Assembly: GCA_013154205.1 (NCBI GenBank)
Contig: JAADCY010000182.1
Location: forward strand, 1 to 11,592
Direction of reading: 5' to 3'
DNA length: 11,592 nt
Source: Thermoproteota archaeon
GTDB taxonomy: Archaea; Thermoproteota; Thermoprotei_A; Sulfolobales; Desulfurococcaceae
How positions within the stretch are numbered: the stretch's first letter is position 1; the number at the start of each line of letters is the position of its first letter. This document shows positions 7,811 to 11,592 of the stretch, one piece after another. Position numbers and translations under genes: made by a program. The notes beneath the pieces are model-generated. The model ran no database searches and was not told the origin of the DNA. It was given only the letters and a program-made list of their open reading frames with translations.

Positions 7811-8689
7811 CTACTTCCCCGCATGCTTGACGTGTTTCTCATAATAGTATGCGGCCAGATAAGATATAAGGCCAGCCACACTATCCTCCACATCTCCCGG
7901 GATCCCGAGCGATTCTACACCCCTGCGTACACTTAGGTCTTCCCTCAAATAAACAGATAGGTCCCCAGTATACATCATATAGGTCAGCTTAGCTGTCCAT
8001 GGACCGACGCCTTTGATCCCCATAAGGATCTCGATGGCTTCGTCCCTACTCGCACTAGTTAGCATGCTGGGCGTTATCTCTCCGCGAATAAATAGATCGG
8101 CAGCGCCTACTAGGTATGATGCTTTCCTCCAGCTAAGGCCATATCCACGAAGCCTTTCTTCTCCAGCCTCCCTGATCTCCCGGGGCCCCGGGAATCCGTA
8201 GAAAACACTATCCCCTACAACCACGCGGGATCCAAGGTTCTCTACTAGTCTTGAAGTTATCAGAAGGGCTTGGCGGAGCCCTATGTTCTGCCCTATAATA
8301 TTTTTGACCAGTGCTTCCCAGAGACTAGGCGTTAATCCTGGACGTAAGCCGGGGTATTCTTGGATCAGGTTTTTCATTTTCGGCGCGTATTTTAGGAGGG
8401 TCTCTATGTCCGGGTATTTGTAATGTGTATTATAGATGTGTTTTATCATCTCAACGGCTTTATCGGGATCACCCATGTAGATCTTGATCTTTATCACTGG
8501 TTTCCAAGGCTCACCTCTAAAATACACAGTATAAGCTATCTGTTCATTATCTATGTGTAATAGTCTGCGGCAGGAATGGGTTCTCGGGTCATATATGCAG
8601 GGAGTAGGTTTACCGATGAGAGAAAATTGGCTGAGATGGGGGGTTATCATGTATGGTGGGCATGGATGTATTGCTCTTACAATTACCAA
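7811..8689 (-). CDS. AlkA-like HhH-GPD DNA glycosylase
   Basis: This 292-residue protein probably excises alkylated or otherwise damaged bases from DNA as the first step of base-excision repair. The helix-hairpin-helix is LMGIKGVGPWTA (about 223-233), followed by YLREDLSVRRGV, in which Asp251 aligns with the catalytic aspartate of the GPD loop. A Trp sits where OGG1 and Nth have the catalytic lysine, so a monofunctional AlkA/MAG-type enzyme is more likely than a lyase. There is no C-terminal four-cysteine Fe-S cluster, which argues against Nth or MutY. The first 100 residues would be an AlkA-type N-terminal domain but show no motif I can name. The start is TTG at 8689, supported by GTGAT five bases upstream; the next start would be ATG at residue 14. 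Substrate range is unknown. Confidence 0.85.
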   Translation of the reverse strand: MVIVRAIHPCPPYMITPHLSQFSLIGKPTPCIYDPRTHSCRRLLHIDNEQIAYTVYFRGEPWKPVIKIKIYMGDPDKAVEMIKHIYNTHYKYPDIETLLKYAPKMKNLIQEYPGLRPGLTPSLWEALVKNIIGQNIGLRQALLITSRLVENLGSRVVVGDSVFYGFPGPREIREAGEERLRGYGLSWRKASYLVGAADLFIRGEITPSMLTSASRDEAIEILMGIKGVGPWTAKLTYMMYTGDLSVYLREDLSVRRGVESLGIPGDVEDSVAGLISYLAAYYYEKHVKHAGK

Positions 8690-8694
8690 GAGCT

Positions 8695-8699
8695 ATCAC
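8695..8699 (-). promoter_or_regulatory. Ribosome binding site of the glycosylase gene
   Basis: GTGAT on the minus strand, between the kinase stop and the TTG at 8689, has five-base spacing. It supports the uncommon TTG start. Confidence 0.5.
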
Positions 8700-8701
8700 T
8701 A

Positions 8702-9631
8702 CTACCATAAGCCCTGCTCCCATATGAACTCTATGACTTCATCATGCGATGGCACGCTATGGCTGCCTAGCCTGGAGACCTTGAGTGCTGCGACGGCGTT
8801 TGCATATATCAATGCTTTCTTCAAGCTATATCCTCTAGACAAGCCTAGCAGGAGGCCGGCTGCAAAAGCGTCTCCAGCGCCAGTTGTGTCGACGACTCTC
8901 TTGACAGGGAATGCTGGTAGCTCATACTCTTCTCCTTTCCTCGACTTAACATATACTCCCTCCTTCCCGCGTTTCACAACAACTATTTCTGGCCCGTACT
9001 CTAGGAGCTTATCAGCTGCCTCCTTATAGTCTTCGAGCCCTGTGAGGCTTTTCGCCTCATATCTGTTAGCGAGTATAATGTCTACTTTTTCTAGTAATTG
9101 CTTGAGGTTCTCGGCTCCTTTCCTCGCCAAGACCCTCCCAGGATCCCATGATACCGTCGCCCCAGTCTCATGCGCGGTCTCCGCGACCGCTATGCTAGTA
9201 TCTGGCCTCAGACTGGCTATGTGTACGTATCTGGCTCTGCTGATCAGTTTCTTATCTATGTCTTCGGGTTCGAGCTTCTCCGCGGCTCCCTTGAAGCCGT
9301 ACATGATTACACGGCCATTCTTATCGATGATCACTATGGTAAAGCCTGTATCGGCTATGCAGACCCTTACTCCTGATACGTCTACGCCGTGCCTCATGAG
9401 CTCATCCACAACCATTCTGCCGAAGTCGTCTAGGCCTAGCTTAACGATTATACCTGATTTGCCGCCTAGCTTCGATATATCGATCGCCACATTAGCTGCT
9501 GATCCACCGACACCCCTGGTCTGCTTGATAATGGGGCTTTCCTGGTCGGGATTGGCGAAGAACTCAACGATGAATCTGATATCGACCAGTGCATGGCCGA
9601 CTGTTACCACGTCTAGGTCTTTTCCAGTCAT
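8702..9631 (-). CDS. PfkB-family sugar or nucleoside kinase
   Basis: This 309-residue ribokinase-fold enzyme phosphorylates a sugar, sugar phosphate or nucleoside with a nucleoside triphosphate. The substrate-side glycine motif is RGVGGSAANVAIDISKLGG (about 39-57). The phosphate-binding motif is DTTGAGDAFAAG, with catalytic base Asp254 and the anion-hole glycines just before it. VTVGHALVDIRFIV at the N-terminus is the usual first strand. I chose the ATG at 9631 because GGGGTG stands five bases upstream; the longer ATG at 9670 would overlap the TATA element. The aldolase gene next upstream makes an ATP-dependent 6-phosphofructokinase of the PfkB type, as known in crenarchaea, a reasonable candidate. 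Ribokinase or nucleoside kinase cannot be excluded. The glycosylase and antiporter follow closely. Confidence 0.9.
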   Translation of the reverse strand: MTGKDLDVVTVGHALVDIRFIVEFFANPDQESPIIKQTRGVGGSAANVAIDISKLGGKSGIIVKLGLDDFGRMVVDELMRHGVDVSGVRVCIADTGFTIVIIDKNGRVIMYGFKGAAEKLEPEDIDKKLISRARYVHIASLRPDTSIAVAETAHETGATVSWDPGRVLARKGAENLKQLLEKVDIILANRYEAKSLTGLEDYKEAADKLLEYGPEIVVVKRGKEGVYVKSRKGEEYELPAFPVKRVVDTTGAGDAFAAGLLLGLSRGYSLKKALIYANAVAALKVSRLGSHSVPSHDEVIEFIWEQGLW

Positions 9632-9636
9632 CCTTG

Positions 9637-9642
9637 CACCCC
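9637..9642 (-). promoter_or_regulatory. Ribosome binding site of the PfkB kinase gene
   Basis: GGGGTG on the minus strand, five bases before the ATG at 9631, decides between that start and the in-frame ATG at 9670. Confidence 0.6.
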
Positions 9643-9666
9643 TACAATAACATATTCTGATCAAAT

Positions 9667-9679
9667 CCATAAAATATGG
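9667..9679 (-). promoter_or_regulatory. TATA element of the PfkB kinase gene within a dyad
   Basis: The minus strand reads CCATATTTTATGG. The ATATTTTAT core is about 42 bases before the ATG at 9631, which predicts a short leader carrying the ribosome binding site. The whole element is a perfect dyad, CCATA-N3-TATGG, so a regulator could bind over the TATA box. Confidence 0.45.
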
Positions 9680-9695
9680 TTCTACTGTAAAAGAT

Positions 9696-9723
9696 GTTCT
9701 CTAGACCAATTAGTCCTTAGAAC
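9696..9723. repeat. Imperfect palindrome upstream of the PfkB kinase promoter
   Basis: GTTCT (9696-9700) pairs with AGAAC (9719-9723), and GAC (9704-9706) pairs with GTC (9713-9715). Both are centred at 9709.5. It lies between the aldolase terminator and the kinase TATA element. It could be an operator or a weak RNA hairpin behind the aldolase gene. Confidence 0.4.
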
Positions 9724-9733
9724 AGGGTGTTAT

Positions 9734-9745
9734 GGAGGAAAAACG
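9734..9745 (-). terminator. Possible terminator of the aldolase gene
   Basis: Right after the aldolase stop the minus strand reads CGTTTTTCCTCC. This short T-run is typical of archaeal termination. Confidence 0.4.
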
Positions 9746-9746
9746 A

Positions 9747-10574
9747 TTACTTTATGAGCTTGACGGCTTCCTCCGGTGTTAGTCCTTCATGTACTATCGC
9801 TATTACTGCTTTCATCATTGCCTTCGGGTTGGGGTGCTGGAACACGTTTCTGCCCACAACTACTCCGCTACCACCGGCAGCTATGACGTTATAGACGTCT
9901 TGGAGGAACTCTATTTCTTTCTCGCGCTTAGGGCCTCCGCTCATTAGTACGGGTACTCCTGCGGCGGCCTTAACTACTTCGGCGAATGTCTCCTTGCTTC
10001 CCGTATAGTATGTTTTTATCAGGTCTGCTCCGCTCTCAGCAGCTGCTCTAGCACCATATTTGACTATCTCTACATCATATCTGTTCGTTATGGTTGGGCC
10101 CCTCGGATAGGCTAGCTGGAGGCATGGTAGGCCATATGTTTCCGCCGCACTCCTAACCGAGAACCATCTCTCCAGCATCACGTCTTCGTAGGGGCTTCCC
10201 CAGTAAACTGTTGCAGCTACTGCGTCGGCTCCGAGCGCCACGGCATCCTCAACATAGCCGAAAGTGCTCTGCAGTAGTCTCTCTTCTTTGGGTCTCAGGT
10301 TGGATTTGCTCGTCACTTTTATTATCATGGCTGTTCTTCCAGCCCATATATCATAGGTTAGCCTAGCCATACCGGGCAGCATCATTATCGCGTCTACGCC
10401 TGCTTCTACGACGGCCTCTATTATTGGCCTGGGATCGATTTTCTCGCCGGGAAAATCTCTAGGGCCGTGCTCAACTCCGTGGTCGAATGCAAATACTACT
10501 GCTTTCCCATCGTTCTTCAATATCCTCTTTAAACGGACTGTTTTACCCACATGGGTGAACGAGGTTAGAACCAT
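9747..10574 (-). CDS. fba: Archaeal class I fructose-bisphosphate aldolase (DhnA type)
   Basis: This 275-residue TIM-barrel aldolase most likely interconverts fructose 1,6-bisphosphate with dihydroxyacetone phosphate and glyceraldehyde 3-phosphate, in glycolysis and gluconeogenesis. Features are FAFDHGVEHGP (28-38, Asp31), LAYPRGP (Tyr156), the Schiff-base lysine in DLIKTYYTG (Lys187), and C-terminal phosphate-binding glycines MSGGPK and AAGGSGVVVGRN. The Tyr-to-Lys spacing of 31 matches my memory of the Thermoproteus tenax enzyme. Three in-frame starts are close together (GTG 10583, ATG 10580, ATG 10574). I chose 10574 because GGGTGA lies five bases upstream of it. The alternative, 2-amino-3,7-dideoxy-heptulosonate synthase of aromatic synthesis, shares the fold, but no shikimate gene is nearby. 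The gene has its own promoter and terminator. Confidence 0.87.
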   Translation of the reverse strand: MVLTSFTHVGKTVRLKRILKNDGKAVVFAFDHGVEHGPRDFPGEKIDPRPIIEAVVEAGVDAIMMLPGMARLTYDIWAGRTAMIIKVTSKSNLRPKEERLLQSTFGYVEDAVALGADAVAATVYWGSPYEDVMLERWFSVRSAAETYGLPCLQLAYPRGPTITNRYDVEIVKYGARAAAESGADLIKTYYTGSKETFAEVVKAAAGVPVLMSGGPKREKEIEFLQDVYNVIAAGGSGVVVGRNVFQHPNPKAMMKAVIAIVHEGLTPEEAVKLIK

Positions 10575-10579
10575 GATCA

Positions 10580-10585
10580 TCACCC
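10580..10585 (-). promoter_or_regulatory. Ribosome binding site of the aldolase gene
   Basis: GGGTGA on the minus strand, five bases before the ATG at 10574, overlaps the two upstream in-frame start codons and argues against them. Confidence 0.5.
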
Positions 10586-10632
10586 GTTAAGATATATTGT
10601 TCTAGTCGTGAATAAGGTTATCTAATCACATC

Positions 10633-10640
10633 TATTTAAA
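10633..10640 (-). promoter_or_regulatory. TATA box of the aldolase gene
   Basis: The minus strand reads TTTAAATA, a near-consensus archaeal TATA box. Initiation about 25 bases downstream would give a leader near 37 nt with the ribosome binding site in it. A second AT-rich element, ATATAT at 10592-10597, is nearer the gene but too close to leave room for a leader. Confidence 0.5.
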
Positions 10641-10666
10641 CAATATAATCATAGCTCTTCTTGAGG

Positions 10667-10713
10667 AATAAAAGAAAAGAGAAAAGAATATTGATTTGTT
10701 TATTTTAATAAAC
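10667..10713 (-). terminator. Terminator region of the cysteine synthase gene
   Basis: Downstream of the stop the minus strand has a short inverted repeat (GTTTATT with AATAAAC, two-base loop, 10698-10713). A strongly T-rich tract, ATTCTTTTCTCTTTTCTTTT, follows. The T tract alone would suffice in archaea. Confidence 0.55.
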
Positions 10714-10717
10714 TTGT

Positions 10718-11592
10718 TTAGATAGCGAGCTCCTCGAGGAGCTTCTTCCTGTCGACTAGCTCTCTCTTCTTCTTGAACAGCCTTGTGCTGAAGTACCTTG
10801 CCGCGTAGTCTGGCAGAATGGTTACTACTTTCTTGCCTTCTCCTAGGTTGTACTTCCTAGCAACTTTTATGGCACATACTACGTTGGCGCCGCTGCTGAT
10901 ACCTACTGGTAGGGCTTCTAGCCTAGCGATCTTCCTGGCCATCTCGATTGCTTCGTCACTGGTAGCTGTTACGAAGTCGTTTAGCAGGTGCTTATACCTC
11001 TTGACAATGTCCGGTACGAAGCCGTCGCCTACACCTTCGATTTCGTGGCGGCCCCATGGTCCTTCCTTGCCGGTCTTGAACCACTCAGCTGCTACTGGGC
11101 ACTCCGCCGGCTCTGCACCGACAACAATTACGTCGCGGCACTCCTCTTTGAGCCTCTTGGCTACACCCATTAGTGTGCCGCCTGTACCTACCTGGGCTAC
11201 GAATGCGTCTGGGCATCCGATCTGGTCTAGGATTTCTTTTCCTGTTGTCTCGTAGTGTGCCTGTACGTTTGCCTCATCGCTCCACTGGTCGAACAAGTAG
11301 TACTTATCAGGGTTCTCCTCGGCTAGCTTCTTAGCAGCTTCTAGTGCTTCTCCTGCGTTGCTCTCACCACCAGGTGTGAACAGGAATTCTGCGCCGAATA
11401 GCCTCATTAGAAGGAATCTCTCTGCACTCATCTCCTCGGGTATTACGATGAGTACTTTGTAGCCTAGATAGCTACCGATTGCTGCGAAAGCTATTCCTGT
11501 GTTACCTGTTGTGGGTACGACGATTGTCATTCCGGGTTTTAGCTCGCCTCGCTCCTCAGCTGCTCTGATCATGTAGTAAGCCATTCTGTCCT
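10718..11592 (-). CDS. Cysteine synthase family enzyme (partial at right edge)
   Basis: This fold-type II PLP enzyme probably makes cysteine from sulfide and O-acetylserine or O-phosphoserine. The frame stays open to the window edge and the first visible residues are DR-MAYYM. These correspond to the residues right after the PLP lysine of the family SVKDR motif, so the lysine and N-terminal domain are outside. About 290 residues remain. They include TTGNTGIAFAA (substrate loop), VGTGGTLMG (PLP-phosphate loop), EGVGDGFVPD, GISSGAN with the Ser facing the PLP ring nitrogen, and the end DYAARYFSTRLF. These are standard for CysK-like enzymes. Some crenarchaeal members, such as that of Aeropyrum pernix, use O-phosphoserine; the visible part does not settle which donor is used. 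Cystathionine beta-synthase is less likely, since no CBS domain follows. Confidence 0.9.
   Translation of the reverse strand, partial: DRMAYYMIRAAEERGELKPGMTIVVPTTGNTGIAFAAIGSYLGYKVLIVIPEEMSAERFLLMRLFGAEFLFTPGGESNAGEALEAAKKLAEENPDKYYLFDQWSDEANVQAHYETTGKEILDQIGCPDAFVAQVGTGGTLMGVAKRLKEECRDVIVVGAEPAECPVAAEWFKTGKEGPWGRHEIEGVGDGFVPDIVKRYKHLLNDFVTATSDEAIEMARKIARLEALPVGISSGANVVCAIKVARKYNLGEGKKVVTILPDYAARYFSTRLFKKKRELVDRKKLLEELAI

Noticed and set aside
9042..9650. A 202-codon plus-strand frame opposite the PfkB kinase gene.
   Set aside because: The kinase on the minus strand has full family motifs over the same bases. The plus-strand translation has no recognisable domain and is Ser/Thr/Pro-biased, as expected of a shadow.
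9632..9670. A longer start for the PfkB kinase (ATG at 9670), adding 13 residues.
   Set aside because: It would put the start codon on the TATA element, it has no ribosome binding site, and the added residues do not look like the family N-terminus. GGGGTG favours 9631.
10572..10583. GTGATGA on the minus strand, resembling a C box of a C/D-box guide RNA.
   Set aside because: No CTGA D or D' box follows at a usable distance. The same bases are explained by the ribosome binding site and clustered start codons of the aldolase gene.
10584..10717. The 134-bp gap between the cysteine synthase and aldolase genes as a site for a small RNA or small protein gene.
   Set aside because: The terminator tract and the aldolase promoter account for its visible structure. 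I saw no open frame with a ribosome binding site and no stable fold.

Overview
The window looks like part of a hyperthermophilic crenarchaeon's chromosome, most likely in or near the Desulfurococcales. The evidence is the complete Rad50-NurA-HerA end-processing set, an archaeal DhnA-type aldolase, heavy AGA/AGG, ATA and CTA codon use, purine-rich coding strands on both sides, short intergenic gaps, GTG/TTG starts, and TATA-box promoters with GGTGA-type ribosome binding sites. The lineage is inferred from style and gene content, not from a marker gene. No mobile element, CRISPR array, tRNA or rRNA was seen.

Left block, plus strand (1-6140): one tight operon entering from the left edge. It holds the 3' end of mre11, then complete rad50, nurA and herA. 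The gaps are 5 nt and 2 nt, then a 10-nt overlap. Together these encode the archaeal DNA double-strand-break resection machine. Mre11-Rad50 recognises and opens ends. The HerA hexameric translocase drives the NurA nuclease to make 3' single strands for RadA recombination. herA sits last here, not first as in the textbook arrangement.

Right block, minus strand (6147-11592), read from right to left: a cysteine synthase-family gene cut by the window edge just after its PLP lysine; an archaeal class I fructose-bisphosphate aldolase; a PfkB-family sugar or nucleoside kinase; an AlkA-like HhH-GPD DNA glycosylase; a NapA/CPA2-type cation/proton antiporter; and a cytidine deaminase. Kinase, glycosylase and antiporter are separated by 12 and 2 nt and are probably co-transcribed. 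The aldolase, kinase and deaminase each have a recognisable TATA-like element. The two blocks converge, with only 6 nt between the herA and cytidine deaminase stop codons.

I found no clearly new system. The best leads are modest: two matched C-X5-C pairs that are the only cysteines in HerA; a NurA whose C-terminal motif has Asp where I recall a conserved His; a basic Thr-rich linker in the Mre11 tail encoded by a 51-nt T-free stretch; operator-like dyads at the pfkB promoter; and an odd kinase-glycosylase-antiporter operon.
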